Notes: a model not told the origin generated them from the letters alone. Positions 52,543 to 62,565 are shown, counted from the first letter of the stretch. The stretch: 64,000 bases of DNA from CAYMBP01 sp964388745 (GCA_964388745.1 CAYMBP010000004.1:1-64000), one strand, 5' to 3'. Made by a program: numbers and translations.

Positions 52543-54102
52543 TTACCGAGCTGCTTGAATAAAACGTTTTTCTCGAATAACATTAACTTTAATTTCACCA
52601 GGAAAGGCCATCTCTTTTTCAATACGAGCAGCTATGTCTCGAGCAAGAAGTCCTGCACGAGAGTCATCAAGTCGATCTTCGTCTACAATAACACGAATCT
52701 CACGTCCAGCTTGCAAAGCATAAGCTTTTTTGACCCCTTCAAAGCCTTGAGATATTTCTTCTAACTGTTCAAGTCGTTTGATATAAGTTGACAAGGTTTC
52801 TTTACGAGCCCCAGGGCGAGAAGCTGAAATTGCATCTGCAATATGAACAATAAACCCATATATTGAGATAGGAGGAACTTCTTCATGGTGAGCAGCTATA
52901 GCGTTAACAGTGATAGGGTCTTCACCATATTCTTTTGCAAGGTTTCCTCCAATAATTGCATGAGGACCCTCAACTTCTGCTGAAATAGCTTTACCAATAT
53001 CATGAAGCAAACCACCACGTGCTGCAAGGTCGCCATCTAATTTCATTTCAGAAGCAATCATGCGAGCAAAGTAGGCAACCTCTTTGCTGTGAACCAAATT
53101 ATTTTGTGTATAACTTGTTCTAAAATGTAATTTACCAAGAAGCTTTACAATCTCTTGATGCACTCCTTGAAAACCAAATTCAAGAATAGTTTGATGACCA
53201 ATATCAGTAATAGTTGCATCTAGGTCAACTTCAACCTTTTGAACAGTCTCTTCAATTCTTGTTGGATTAATTCGGCCATCTTGAATAAGTTTATTTAAAG
53301 AACGTTTTGCAACTTCGCGTCGAATCGGATTGAAACCAGAGATTGTAATGATTTCAGGAGTATCTCCAATAACAAACTCCATTCCTGTTGCAAGCTCTAA
53401 AGCTTTTATATTGCGGCCCTCTTTTCCTATAATTCTTCCCTTCATTTCTTCATTAGGAAGAGTAACAACACTTGATGAATGAAGTGTTACTTGCTCAGTA
53501 AGATACCGCTGCATTGCCGTTGCAAGTATCGCCCCAGATTTTTGCTTAGCAGTCTCACGCGCTTCGTGCTCAATTTTAGCAATTAGTTTTTGATTAGCAA
53601 GCTTAACCTCTTTTTCAAGTGATTCAAAAAGAACACGCTTTGCTTCATCTTGCTTCATAACGCTAACTCGCTCAAGCTTTGCTACAAGTTCACTGTATAA
53701 TCGCTTTATTTTTGCTTCATTAGCATTGAGATCATCAAGACGTGAAAGTAAATCACGCTCTTTTTTTTGAAGATCTTTGCGCATATCATCAAGCATATCT
53801 TCTCGATGAGCAACAGCATCTTCTCTTTTTTGATACTTTGTCTGTAGCTGCTGCATTTCAACACGCGTTTTTTTTACTTCAATTTCAAATTCACTTCGTC
53901 GACGATAAATTTCATTTTTTAAATCAAGAAGCGCTTCTTTTCTTTCACGATCTATATCTTCTCGTGTTTTTTTAAGCAACTGATCAGCAGTTGTTTGCGT
54001 CTTTAAAAGACTTCTTTTTTTTAAGAAAATATAGAGTAATATCCCAATACTTCCAGCAACAATACCCGTTAAGAAGCATAAAGATTGGTACAACATATTC
54101 AT
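52543..54102 (-). CDS. rny: Ribonuclease Y
   Basis: RNase Y is a membrane-anchored endoribonuclease that starts mRNA decay. The 519-residue protein has an N-terminal membrane anchor (LCFLTGIVAGSIGILLYIF) and a long coiled coil (about 40-180). A KH domain with GRIIGKEGRN (222-231) and an HD domain with HDIGK (366-370) follow. Length and order match the family. With ymdB downstream and PhoH elsewhere it makes up the window's RNA turnover set. Confidence 0.96.
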   Translation of the reverse strand: MNMLYQSLCFLTGIVAGSIGILLYIFLKKRSLLKTQTTADQLLKKTREDIDRERKEALLDLKNEIYRRRSEFEIEVKKTRVEMQQLQTKYQKREDAVAHREDMLDDMRKDLQKKERDLLSRLDDLNANEAKIKRLYSELVAKLERVSVMKQDEAKRVLFESLEKEVKLANQKLIAKIEHEARETAKQKSGAILATAMQRYLTEQVTLHSSSVVTLPNEEMKGRIIGKEGRNIKALELATGMEFVIGDTPEIITISGFNPIRREVAKRSLNKLIQDGRINPTRIEETVQKVEVDLDATITDIGHQTILEFGFQGVHQEIVKLLGKLHFRTSYTQNNLVHSKEVAYFARMIASEMKLDGDLAARGGLLHDIGKAISAEVEGPHAIIGGNLAKEYGEDPITVNAIAAHHEEVPPISIYGFIVHIADAISASRPGARKETLSTYIKRLEQLEEISQGFEGVKKAYALQAGREIRVIVDEDRLDDSRAGLLARDIAARIEKEMAFPGEIKVNVIREKRFIQAAR

Positions 54103-54210
54103 GCCAAATACTCTTTCTAGTTAATATTACAAATAAACAAGGAAAATTTTGGCATGAAAATGTTAAGGATGATCCTCCAAGAAGAGAAGATACTTTCAAT
54201 TGTACTCAGA

Positions 54211-54465
54211 CTATGAAGCGTCTGCTATATGAAGAAGCTGCTTTATTCGAGCAGCACAATTATCAAGTTGTTTATTTGCTTTTTCAAGCTCAATAGCCAG
54301 CTCAAGAGCCGTGATGATAGCGAGCTCTCCTTGTGAGAGAGCATCTTTATCTTTTACCAAATCATCGATACGCTCAATAGCCTTACATACTAAATCCTCT
54401 TGCTCATCAGTTACAAGAGAATATTGTTTGTTAAAAATTGAAATTTTTAGCTTATTTTGCATCAT
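54211..54465 (-). CDS. zapA: Cell division protein ZapA
   Basis: The 84-residue protein has the ZapA pattern: LKISIFNKQYSLVTDEQEDLVCKA at the start, then a helix ending in ELAIELEKANKQL. ZapA binds FtsZ and bundles its filaments at the division site. It starts 11 bases after the ZapB-like gene. Downstream (54103-54210) there is no 6S RNA-like structure, unlike in many proteobacteria. Confidence 0.82.
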   Translation of the reverse strand: MMQNKLKISIFNKQYSLVTDEQEDLVCKAIERIDDLVKDKDALSQGELAIITALELAIELEKANKQLDNCAARIKQLLHIADAS

Positions 54466-54476
54466 GCATCGTTTAT

Positions 54477-54722
54477 CTAAAGAGACTTTTCAAATGTTTC
54501 AATATTACCGATGATAGTTTCAACAGCTGCTTGAACAGCCTCTTTTTCTTTTACAAGAGACTCTGCCACATGAGATTGCTTTTCAAGCTCTTTTTTGCAT
54601 AAAGCATAGTCATCTTGTAATTGAATTATTTTAGTATTGAGCATATCAATTTTATTTTTAAGCTCTTTGTTTGCTGCAACAATAAGCGTTACCTTCTCTT
54701 CGAGCTCTTCCAAATATTTCAT
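54477..54722 (-). CDS. Small coiled-coil protein, ZapB-like
   Basis: ATG 54722 gives 81 residues (AAGGA nine bases upstream); the longer frame to 54770 has a Lys/Gly-rich start without an SD. The whole protein is a predicted coiled coil (KYLEELEEKVTLIVAANKEL...). ZapB is a short coiled-coil partner of ZapA, so position and shape suggest that role. Sequence alone is not specific, and it may be a general coiled coil. Confidence 0.55.
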   Translation of the reverse strand: MKYLEELEEKVTLIVAANKELKNKIDMLNTKIIQLQDDYALCKKELEKQSHVAESLVKEKEAVQAAVETIIGNIETFEKSL

Positions 54723-54827
54723 ACCTTCTTTTCCTTTTTTCCCAACTCTACTGCTAGGCTCTTTGCCCACATGTCACAGCGTAGAAAAACAAGCAAAAAA
54801 AAAGCAATAGTTTTTTAATCTTATAAT

Positions 54828-55178
54828 TTAAACGTCTTTTACAAGATTAACTAGTTGCGAAAATGCCTCAGGCTCAAATATTGCAAGTTGACTTAGCATT
54901 TTTCTATTGATACCAACCTGTGCATTATTAAGTTTATTAATAAATCGAGAGTAAGAGACATCATTGCTTTTGCAAGCAGCACTAATTCGAGTAATAAATA
55001 AAGATCTAAAATCACGCTTTTTAAGACGACGACCTTTATAAGCAAACTTTAATGCTCGAACAAGAGTCTCTTTTGCTCTTCTAAAGATGTTTTTTCTTTG
55101 TCCCCAAAAACCTTTTGTTTGCTTTAAAAGACGCTTATGTCTGCGCTTAGTGATTACACCACGCTTAACTCTACTCAT
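54828..55178 (-). CDS. rplT: 50S ribosomal protein L20
   Basis: The 116-residue protein reads SRVKRGVITKRRHKRLLK at the start and continues with KGFWGQRKNIFRRAKE, the L20 signature, and LITRISAACKSNDVSYSRFI-like sequence later. L20 binds 23S rRNA early in assembly and in many bacteria represses its own operon. AAGGA lies six bases upstream. It is the last gene of infC-rpmI-rplT. Confidence 0.96.
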   Translation of the reverse strand: MSRVKRGVITKRRHKRLLKQTKGFWGQRKNIFRRAKETLVRALKFAYKGRRLKKRDFRSLFITRISAACKSNDVSYSRFINKLNNAQVGINRKMLSQLAIFEPEAFSQLVNLVKDV

Positions 55179-55241
55179 TAAAAATCCTTAATATTAAAAA
55201 AATATCTTATTAATTAACGACATCACAGTAGTTACAATTAA

Positions 55242-55439
55242 CTACGCATAAGGAAGAAGCAGCATCACGTTTTTCTCTTGAGAGGTGTGAACGTATGCTG
55301 TAGAACGTAGCTGGCGAGACTGCTTAGCTGTTTTTGCCCAGCCATGGTGCCTTCTAAATGCACTTGAACGTTTAATTTTGCCGCCAGCGGTTTTTCTAAA
55401 TCTTTTTTTACTTGCAGAATGTGTTTTCATTTTTGGCAT
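55242..55439 (-). CDS. rpmI: 50S ribosomal protein L35
   Basis: ATG 55439 gives the usual 65 residues (MPKMKTHSASKKRFRKTAGG) with AAGGA seven bases upstream; a longer frame overlaps infC and is not needed. The KTHSASKKRF motif and the basic HHGWAKTAK segment fit. It sits between infC and rplT in the classic order. Confidence 0.95.
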   Translation of the reverse strand: MPKMKTHSASKKRFRKTAGGKIKRSSAFRRHHGWAKTAKQSRQLRSTAYVHTSQEKNVMLLLPYA

Positions 55440-55464
55440 AATAATTCCTTTTAATAAACTTCTT

Positions 55465-56028
55465 TTAACGGACAAAGTAAATCTTAATCCATAATGAACC
55501 AGCTTTACTCTCTTTTTCAGAAGTTAATACCCCTCCAAAATTTTCTTCGGAGAGATCTTGCTCTATTCGTTCAAAAAACTTTTTACCTAAGTCAGCCATC
55601 ATAATAACTTCTCGTCCTTTAAACTGAAGAGTAAGCTTTACCTTTTTACCCTCTTTAAAGAACTGAATGGCCTTGTTCAATTTGGTCCGATAATCTTGAT
55701 CTCCAATATTCGGACGCATTTTGATTTCTTTTATTTGAATTACTTTTTGATTCTTTTTTGCATCATTAAGTTGCTTTTTTTTGTCGTAAAGAAACTTTCC
55801 ATAATCCATAAGTTTAACAACAACTAACCCCTCTTTTTCTCCTACCTGAACAAGGTCTAATCCTTGATCATCAGCTAAATTTAAAGCTTCACTTTTAGAA
55901 AGCACCCCATGATTATGACCATGATCATCAATAACCATCATTGATGAAGCTTTAATATTTTGGTTAATAATATGTTTTGCTAACGATCCAGTATTTCGGT
56001 TACCACCATCTTTAAAAACCTTACTCAC
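55465..56028 (-). CDS. infC: Translation initiation factor IF-3
   Basis: IF-3 prevents premature subunit joining and checks start codons. The 187-residue protein has the N-domain ([29 protein letters not shown]), the linker [15 protein letters not shown] and the C-domain ([24 protein letters not shown]). The best start is GTG 56028 with AGGGG eight bases upstream; a rare AUU start like that of E. coli is not supported. It overlaps the recA stop by eight bases, so the operon reads recA-infC-rpmI-rplT, an unusual fusion of repair and translation genes. Confidence 0.94.
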   Translation of the reverse strand: MSKVFKDGGNRNTGSLAKHIINQNIKASSMMVIDDHGHNHGVLSKSEALNLADDQGLDLVQVGEKEGLVVVKLMDYGKFLYDKKKQLNDAKKNQKVIQIKEIKMRPNIGDQDYRTKLNKAIQFFKEGKKVKLTLQFKGREVIMMADLGKKFFERIEQDLSEENFGGVLTSEKESKAGSLWIKIYFVR

Positions 56029-57076
56029 TCTTAGGCCCCTGTTCTAGATTAAATAGCTTTTTATAAACAAGATCATAAATCTTTTTAAACAATGCATCAT
56101 CCTCTTTTAATTTTTTTAATACAGCATCTCGTCCTTGACCAATTTTTTCAGAGCCGGCTGAAAACCATGCACCAGACTGTTGAATAAAATTATTTTTAAG
56201 CGCCGCATCTAGTAAATCAAGCTCTCGAGAAATACCAACTCCATAGACAAGATCAACTTCAACTCGCTTAAATGGAGGAGCTAATTTATTTTTTACCACT
56301 TTAACTGCAACGCGATTACCAAAAACTTCATCATTTTTTTTCAATGATGCAATGCGTCGAATATCCAACCTAACTGAAGCATAAAACTTAAGCGCATTAC
56401 CCCCTGTTGTCGTCTCATTATTGCCAAAGGGCATAGAATTAATTTTGCTTCGTATTTGATTAATAAATACCAACGAAGTTTTTGATTTATGGACAATAGG
56501 CGTTAGTTTACGCAATGCTTGAGACATTAACCGAGCCTGAAGCCCAACATGAGCGTCTCCCATATCCCCATCAATTTCAGCTTTTGGAACAAGTGCTGCT
56601 ACGGAGTCAATAACAATCATATCAACAGCTCCAGAACGCGTAAGCATTTCAGCAATTTCAAGAGCTTGCTCTCCATAGTCTGGCTGAGAAATAATAAGAT
56701 CATCAATATTGATACCTATGTTTTGAGCATACGTAGGATCAAGCGCATGTTCCGCGTCAATAAATGCACAAATACCCCCAGCCTTTTGAATCTGGGCAAT
56801 TGCATGCAAAGTAAGCGTTGTCTTACCAGACGCTTCAGGTCCGTAAATTTCAGTTACTCTTCCACGAGGAAGACCCCCAACACCAAGAGCATGATCTATA
56901 AGGAGAGACCCTGTTGAAATAGTATCAACGGCAACTGCTGATTGCTGACCAAGCAACATAACCGAGCCTTTACCAAACTCTTTGTCTATTTGAGCAAAAG
57001 TAGCTTCAAGCGCTTTTATACGCTCATCATGCTGACCGGATGCCCGTTTTGTACTGTTTTTTTGCGTTTGTGACAT
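56021..57076 (-). CDS. recA: Recombinase RecA
   Basis: RecA drives homologous recombination and the SOS response. The 351-residue protein has Walker [10 protein letters not shown] (79-87), the [15 protein letters not shown] region, [10 protein letters not shown], and the loop [15 protein letters not shown]. Normal length with no intein. There is no strong SD. It lies 20 bases behind ppiD and overlaps infC by eight bases. No LexA-box was identified. Confidence 0.97.
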   Translation of the reverse strand: MSQTQKNSTKRASGQHDERIKALEATFAQIDKEFGKGSVMLLGQQSAVAVDTISTGSLLIDHALGVGGLPRGRVTEIYGPEASGKTTLTLHAIAQIQKAGGICAFIDAEHALDPTYAQNIGINIDDLIISQPDYGEQALEIAEMLTRSGAVDMIVIDSVAALVPKAEIDGDMGDAHVGLQARLMSQALRKLTPIVHKSKTSLVFINQIRSKINSMPFGNNETTTGGNALKFYASVRLDIRRIASLKKNDEVFGNRVAVKVVKNKLAPPFKRVEVDLVYGVGISRELDLLDAALKNNFIQQSGAWFSAGSEKIGQGRDAVLKKLKEDDALFKKIYDLVYKKLFNLEQGPKSE

Positions 57077-57096
57077 TATGTTTCATCTTTCGATCT

Positions 57097-59061
57097 CTAG
57101 CGTGAATGAGCAAATTGGCTCAAAACGTCTTCATCAATTTTTATTGTAGCAAGTTTTCTTAAAGATGCAATAATAGCATTAACATAAGGCTGTTTTTGCT
57201 TAATAAGCTCTTTATCTTGAGCTCCTTTTTCCTCATTGGCAATTTTTATGCTTTCATCTTTCTCTGACTCAAGCAACCGAACGAAAACCTTATCATTATT
57301 TTGTGCGGTTAACTGCATGAGCTGTTTTTGATGAGTAATTCCAAAAACCTTAGTCGCAGCTCCTCGTATTCCTTTCAATTGAGGAATAGTACCTCTTCGA
57401 GTTACTTTTGAAGTTGTAGCGTACTCGTAGTTATTGTTTTTTGCAAAATCTTCAAGGGATTTTTCATTCTGAAAAAGAGTTTCGCTTGTTTCTTTGGCTA
57501 CCTTATTAATCGCTTCATGAGCTTGCTCTTTATAGTAAGCTTCGCGCACTTCTTCAATTATCTCTTCTTGCTTTGGAATAAAGCTTTTTTGAATTTCTTC
57601 AACATGGTATACAACAAAAAGATGTTCATTTCCAGCATAGCCATACGGCATATCTTTTCTTGCCTTAAAAATACTCTGTGCAAGAGAGCCTTTAAAGCCT
57701 GGGGCTTTTTGGTCACTCATACTTACGGTCTCTTTTTTAGACCGATCTGAAATACCAAGATCTTCTAGAAATTTATTTAAAGAATCTTTTTTACCTTTTT
57801 TTAAATCGTGTATCAAGTGCTCAATATTACCACGAAGATCATTTAGAGCTCGTTTGCCTTGAAGTGTTTTTCGAATCTCATCTCGAACTTCTTCAAATGG
57901 TTTCTCTTGTGCTGCAATGCGATCTATTAATTGTAGAATCTCTACACCCTTAACAGTTTTAACGGCTGGCGAAATTTCGCCAGAATTTTTTAACCTAAAT
58001 GCTGCATTTTCAAAAGCATCATCAGTATGAGTACCCCGTGTAAAGTAATCTATAACCCCATCATTTTTTTTAGTTTTGGTATCAATAGAATGCTTTTTAA
58101 CTAACTCAACAAAAGAATCTGGATTCCTTTGTAATTGGTCAAGCACTTCTTGAACAAGTTTATCATCAACAGCATTTGCATTTAAGACAATAGTTCGCAA
58201 TTTGACTTTAGGCTTAATGCGAAATAGTGTTGATTTATTTTTTTCATAAAATTGTTTAATTAACGTATCATCAACAGTTACAAGTTTAGTATAATCTTCT
58301 ATAGGAATGCTCCATGTGGTTACTAAACGCTTTTCTGGAATGCGATAAGACTCTTGAACACGCATATAAAAATAATCAAGGTCACTTTTTGAAATCTCTT
58401 TTTTTCTAGCAGCCTCTAAAAACTGCTCAAACGGGATAGTCATAACTTCAAAACTTTTTGATCCTCGATGTTTTAAGTAAAGAGCCCGTGCCTCTTTTTT
58501 AGGAATATAGTGAGACATCATTAATGCCTGATTAACAATATCACGTTCAAACTCAATTTCTTTTGTTGATTCAAATTGAGCAGGTGTTAATGAAAGCCTA
58601 TGTACATAGTCCTGATAAGCATCCATATTTATAACCCCTTGCTCATTGACAATGTTTTGCGGAATTGAGTTAACTAAAAGTTCTTTAAAAACATCACGGT
58701 CAATAGAGATATTGTATTTATTTTTTAGACTATCGAGAAGTGTCCCATTAATGCTTCTATCAAGAGCAATTGCTTGAGGTGTCTTATTTCCCAACAAACT
58801 CTGCATAAACATCTCTTCAGAAAAACCGTAATTTTGCGCATAGGACTTAATCATGGATATCTGATTTTGCAACTCTGCAAAAGAACGATAGTATTCTTCA
58901 AATGGAACTTTTACCCCATTAACCGAGGCAATAGACTTACGGGTATGCACATGAGGGCTTGAAAAAAATAGTGCAAAACCTCCAGGCAATGCTAGCGCCA
59001 AAATGGCAAAATAGATAACACCTGTATACTTTTTTACTTCTCGCCTAAACGAAGAAATCAT
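57097..59061 (-). CDS. ppiD: PpiD-like periplasmic folding factor (SurA_N/parvulin)
   Basis: The 654-residue protein is anchored by an N-terminal membrane segment (YTGVIYFAILALALPGGFAL) and has a SurA-type chaperone N-domain (SIASVNGVKVPFEEYYR). A parvulin PPIase domain is at about 283-390 (KLRTIVLNANAVDD...EISPAVKTVKGVEILQLID) and a second, degenerate one toward the C-terminus. This is the layout of PpiD, which helps outer-membrane and secreted proteins fold at the Sec exit. AAAGGA lies upstream of the ATG. It precedes recA by 20 bases. Confidence 0.87.
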   Translation of the reverse strand: MISSFRREVKKYTGVIYFAILALALPGGFALFFSSPHVHTRKSIASVNGVKVPFEEYYRSFAELQNQISMIKSYAQNYGFSEEMFMQSLLGNKTPQAIALDRSINGTLLDSLKNKYNISIDRDVFKELLVNSIPQNIVNEQGVINMDAYQDYVHRLSLTPAQFESTKEIEFERDIVNQALMMSHYIPKKEARALYLKHRGSKSFEVMTIPFEQFLEAARKKEISKSDLDYFYMRVQESYRIPEKRLVTTWSIPIEDYTKLVTVDDTLIKQFYEKNKSTLFRIKPKVKLRTIVLNANAVDDKLVQEVLDQLQRNPDSFVELVKKHSIDTKTKKNDGVIDYFTRGTHTDDAFENAAFRLKNSGEISPAVKTVKGVEILQLIDRIAAQEKPFEEVRDEIRKTLQGKRALNDLRGNIEHLIHDLKKGKKDSLNKFLEDLGISDRSKKETVSMSDQKAPGFKGSLAQSIFKARKDMPYGYAGNEHLFVVYHVEEIQKSFIPKQEEIIEEVREAYYKEQAHEAINKVAKETSETLFQNEKSLEDFAKNNNYEYATTSKVTRRGTIPQLKGIRGAATKVFGITHQKQLMQLTAQNNDKVFVRLLESEKDESIKIANEEKGAQDKELIKQKQPYVNAIIASLRKLATIKIDEDVLSQFAHSR

Positions 59062-59383
59062 CCACTGTCCTTTCTATATAATACACAGAGGCAATTAAAC
59101 TATAAGGCTTATATCACATCAACTTTTTTGAAAAACTAATTCAACTGAAGTCTACCGTATAACCTATTTTTTTCCAAATTTTTCTGACTACTTTTTTAAT
59201 AGTCCGGCTCAGAAGGATAAATAAAAAGGCAGATAAAAATACTCAAATTAAAACATTTTTTATTATCATGGATAAGAAATATAAAAATATATTTCGTCCA
59301 ACAGAAGAAGCGAGAATGGCTTTTTTAATTATTTTTATTAAAATTATGAAGAATTGAAAAATGGTGGCCCAATGAGGAAGAAT
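59062..59383. other. Intergenic spacer between miaA and ppiD
   Basis: About 322 AT-rich bases that must contain the ppiD promoter on the minus strand. A plus-strand frame at 59268-59357 would encode a 29-residue peptide with a hydrophobic end (MAFLIIFIKIMKN) but has no SD. Nothing else is recognised. Confidence 0.4.
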
Positions 59384-60337
59384 TTATTTCTCTATAGAAA
59401 ACTTTTTCCACTGTTGAGCAACTTCTTTGATTTTTTCTTTTGAGGAAGAAGAGAAAGAAATTAAAGAATATGTAGCCTGATTTTGATCAAGCTGCTCCAT
59501 AAAGCTTCTCCAAAAAGCCATTTGTCGTTTTGCATATTTCCATGTTTGTACAATAATTTTTTCTTGAACTGTTTTAAGTGGTTTACTCTTGCCACTTCGT
59601 ATCCACTCAAATAACAAATCATATCCTATGAATCCTTTTTGTATGATAAACTTTTCCCATGGAGAATCAATAAGACGCTCGGCCTCTTCTATCCATCCAT
59701 CTAACTCTAGCATTTTTTGGCTTCTATTCGTTATCCGCCTATGTAATTCTAATCGATCTGGCATTATGTAAACAAAAAATGGATTAACTTGTGGCATAAA
59801 TTGTGGCTTAAGCTGAGAAGGAGGGAGTCCTGTTTTTTGCCAAAGCTCAAGAGCCCTTTTAATTCGATAATAATCATGAGGATGTAAGTCTTGAGCTCGA
59901 CGCGAGTCAATTTTTTTAAGATATTCCCACGCATCTAAGGAAGATTCAAAAAGGGGAAGTTGTTGATAGTTTTTATTCTCTTGAGAGGGAGTAATCAATG
60001 AGAAGAAGAGTGATTTTATGTAAAAAAATGTTCCTCCAACAATAACGGGTGTGTGATTATAAGCTTTACATTCATTAATGACTTTAATAGACTGATCAAC
60101 AAAAAATTGGGCATCAATATTATTTGGAGTATCCATTTGATCAAATAGATAAGTCTTGAAAGGATAATTTTGCCAAAAAGGTTTTGCTGTTCCAATCTGT
60201 AAAGGAGTATAAAATTGAGCCGCATCAGCATTAATCATTGCTCCTGTTAAATGATCTGTGCATAGTTCTTCAGCCAAGGATGTTTTGCCGGATCCTGTTG
60301 GGCCGGCTATGATAAGGACTTTTGGTTGATGATTCAT
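59384..60337 (-). CDS. miaA: tRNA dimethylallyltransferase MiaA
   Basis: MiaA adds a dimethylallyl group to A37 of tRNAs that read U-starting codons. The 317-residue protein has the P-loop GPTGSGKT (12-19), the AQFYTPLQIGTAKP region, PVIVGGTFFYIKSL and YDLLFEWIR. Length is normal. It starts six bases after the carD stop with no SD of its own, so it is probably coupled to it. Confidence 0.95.
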   Translation of the reverse strand: MNHQPKVLIIAGPTGSGKTSLAEELCTDHLTGAMINADAAQFYTPLQIGTAKPFWQNYPFKTYLFDQMDTPNNIDAQFFVDQSIKVINECKAYNHTPVIVGGTFFYIKSLFFSLITPSQENKNYQQLPLFESSLDAWEYLKKIDSRRAQDLHPHDYYRIKRALELWQKTGLPPSQLKPQFMPQVNPFFVYIMPDRLELHRRITNRSQKMLELDGWIEEAERLIDSPWEKFIIQKGFIGYDLLFEWIRSGKSKPLKTVQEKIIVQTWKYAKRQMAFWRSFMEQLDQNQATYSLISFSSSSKEKIKEVAQQWKKFSIEK

Positions 60338-60343
60338 ATAAGA

Positions 60344-60907
60344 TTATGGTAAACTCGCTTGTGAAAATTTTTTGTCATTATTTGCTTGAATGTCATCATC
60401 AATAATAAGTCGTTTAAATGGTAAACGCAAGCTTTGAATAACAACTTCTCGCTCTAATTTCAATGCAACTTGTAGTTCTTGTGAAATAAGCGACTCAGTT
60501 GTCTGCAAAAGACTTCGCTCCCCAAAAGAGAGGTCTTTTTGTTGTCCAACATACATAAGGTCTCGATAAATTTTTGCTAATTCTAAAATGCTGCCGGACT
60601 GAATACGAAAATGATAATCTTTATTTCTTCTGTTCCACGCGCTTGGTGTAAAGTCGACTGTATCAAGTTTTCGCTCAGGCCTACATTGAAGCTCTTGAAA
60701 AACAAGATCTATTACTTGTTGATCGCTTGGATAACGCAATCCGACACTTTCAATATTATACTCTGGAACAAGAATTGTCATTTCTTTAAATATAAATGTT
60801 AATTTAATAAAAGAAATTTGTTTTTTTGAAACAAATTTCTTGATAACTTCATCTACTCGAGCAATACCATGTCCAGGATATACAATTTTATCATTTAATT
60901 TGAACAT
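60344..60907 (-). CDS. CarD-family transcriptional regulator
   Basis: The 187-residue protein begins with the RNA polymerase-binding Tudor-like domain: FKLNDKIVYPGHGIARVDEV, then VPEYNIESVGLR. It ends in the helical DNA-binding domain with LAKIYRDLMYVGQQKDLSFGE. CarD/CdnL proteins stabilise open complexes at promoters, notably of rRNA genes. SD AAGG. It is followed by miaA in the same transcript. The length is normal. Confidence 0.9.
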   Translation of the reverse strand: MFKLNDKIVYPGHGIARVDEVIKKFVSKKQISFIKLTFIFKEMTILVPEYNIESVGLRYPSDQQVIDLVFQELQCRPERKLDTVDFTPSAWNRRNKDYHFRIQSGSILELAKIYRDLMYVGQQKDLSFGERSLLQTTESLISQELQVALKLEREVVIQSLRLPFKRLIIDDDIQANNDKKFSQASLP

Positions 60908-60943
60908 TACCTTACCTTTCCCCTGAAGCTTTTTTGAGAATTT

Positions 60944-62284
60944 TTACTGCTTACCTGAAAAGAGCAGACTAGGTGGCACAAGCTCATCAAATTGAGTAAA
61001 GGAAGGCTTTATATTCGGCTTGGTAAACAGCGAGTCTTTCTCTTCTTTTTCTACATTAATACTACAATAATGTTCAAACACCTTAATAACAACAACTCCT
61101 ATTGCAACAGGAACTTTAACCCACATTTCCTGAAACCAGCTTTCGCTCCTTCCTTTTTGATGAGCTCTTAGCTTGTGCAATGTTTTTTGCAAGGATCCAG
61201 CAAGTGAATTTAAAGCATCAACAGTGTCGTTGATAGGCATTGAACTTACAATAGAGTATACAGCAACAACATCATCTACCACACTAAATAATGTTCGTGA
61301 AAAATAATTGCTTTCAGGTATCATTTTTTTTTCTTGTAAGTCATAAAGATCATTCATGTTTTTAATTGCAGAAGATCCTAATGATTGATGAAGAGTTGTT
61401 AAGACGTTAATATATTCTTTAAAAAGAATGAACGCGCAACAAATCTCTTTTTCTCGATTGTTTGAAAAGGATGCTTGAGAGAGAAGAGGATGATTTTCAA
61501 GCTCATCTTTGAAAAACAAGGAAAAAGCTTGTCGTGGAAATTGAGAGTCAGCATTACAAAATCCTTCTAAGACGTTCCAACATTCGAATAAAGCAGATGC
61601 ATCATTTCTCTCTAAAAGGACAACCAATGCATCACGAATTTTAGATGAGTGCACTTGAAATATAATCTCTTTAAGCGGCATAAGATTAATAATATCCTGA
61701 GAAACGGCTTCATCGCTCACTGTATTACCTGTTCCAAAAAACCAAAGTGATTCAACAAACCAAGAGACTAGCTTCTTTGTTTTTTTTCGAGACATTGCAC
61801 AATTGGCTAATGATTGCTTAAAATCATCAATCGTAACAAGCGACTTAATTGGCAACCCTCTAATTTCATTATATAAGCGATTTCGAAGATCAAGAATTGT
61901 ATTTTTTTGCGCAATTCCTGCAACTTTATCATCTTCATTAAGATATACATCAAGCTTGCTGATAATTTTTTCTTTTAGACGGACACACTTATCCCAAAAC
62001 CACTTACTTAAACTTTCTTGGTTTTGACAGAGAATATCTTTAAGATACAAGGTATGAGGTTTAATTTGAGTGGCATATGTTGCAAGTTCACATTCCTTCC
62101 AGTGAAATCCAAAGCTTTCGTCAATAGCTTCAGATTTATATAAATGCTCTGGAAGACAACGACAACGATAAGTGTCATCTGAAAATGGTGGCTTAAAAGA
62201 ATGAGAATAAATAGTTAAGCTAACGCTAACAAATGAAGCAAAAAGAAGGGATACAACGATGCTTTTATACGCTGGGCATTTCAT
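60944..62284 (-). CDS. Exported protein with C-terminal membrane segment, unknown family
   Basis: I do not recognise this 446-residue protein. It begins with a signal peptide (SIVVSLLFASFVSVSLTIYS), then a Cys/Arg segment (YRCRCLPEH), a long helical body, and a hydrophobic stretch VKVPVAIGVVVIKVFEHYC near residue 390. AAAGGG lies six bases upstream. It precedes carD by 36 bases but may have its own promoter. The layout is like other exported unknowns in the window. Confidence 0.68.
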   Translation of the reverse strand: MKCPAYKSIVVSLLFASFVSVSLTIYSHSFKPPFSDDTYRCRCLPEHLYKSEAIDESFGFHWKECELATYATQIKPHTLYLKDILCQNQESLSKWFWDKCVRLKEKIISKLDVYLNEDDKVAGIAQKNTILDLRNRLYNEIRGLPIKSLVTIDDFKQSLANCAMSRKKTKKLVSWFVESLWFFGTGNTVSDEAVSQDIINLMPLKEIIFQVHSSKIRDALVVLLERNDASALFECWNVLEGFCNADSQFPRQAFSLFFKDELENHPLLSQASFSNNREKEICCAFILFKEYINVLTTLHQSLGSSAIKNMNDLYDLQEKKMIPESNYFSRTLFSVVDDVVAVYSIVSSMPINDTVDALNSLAGSLQKTLHKLRAHQKGRSESWFQEMWVKVPVAIGVVVIKVFEHYCSINVEKEEKDSLFTKPNIKPSFTQFDELVPPSLLFSGKQ

Positions 62285-62519
62285 CGCAAACCCTTTCGGT
62301 TACATAATGACAAAAGTCATGTAACAGTAACGATTATAACTAATTTACCGAGGGCATGTCTTTTTGACACATATGACCCTCATCCGCTTATTAAGGCCTG
62401 CCCCCCAACCCCTTTGAATAACATAACACAAACAGTATAGAGAGAGGAATAAATATTATTATTTATCTTAAAACCCCTTATAAGTTACCCTTTTATTCAT
62501 GGTAATATTCTTTTTGATC
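62285..62519. other. Divergent spacer upstream of the flippase gene
   Basis: About 235 bases between divergent genes. A C-rich patch GCCCCCCAACCCC lies at 62399-62411. A near-palindrome with GTTACAT and ATGTAAC (plus strand 62300-62325, imperfect) lies upstream of the minus-strand gene. No gene is seen. Confidence 0.35.
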
Positions 62520-62565
62520 GGTATACTACTAAACATGACCACTTTTAAGTAGTATACCCTTTTTT
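62520..62565 (+). promoter_or_regulatory. Terminator-like hairpin in the flippase gene leader
   Basis: GGTATACTACT (62520-62530) pairs perfectly with AGTAGTATACC (62548-62558), followed by CTTTTTT. It is only 18 bases before the start codon, in the gene's own leader, so it may attenuate or control entry. It includes a TATACT that could also be a -10. Confidence 0.45.

Noticed and set aside
54103..54210. 6S RNA downstream of zapA
   Set aside because: The gap is only about 108 bases and lacks the long bulged hairpin of 6S RNA.
53991..54296. 101-codon plus-strand frame across rny and zapA
   Set aside because: Opposite two supported genes, no SD, no motif.
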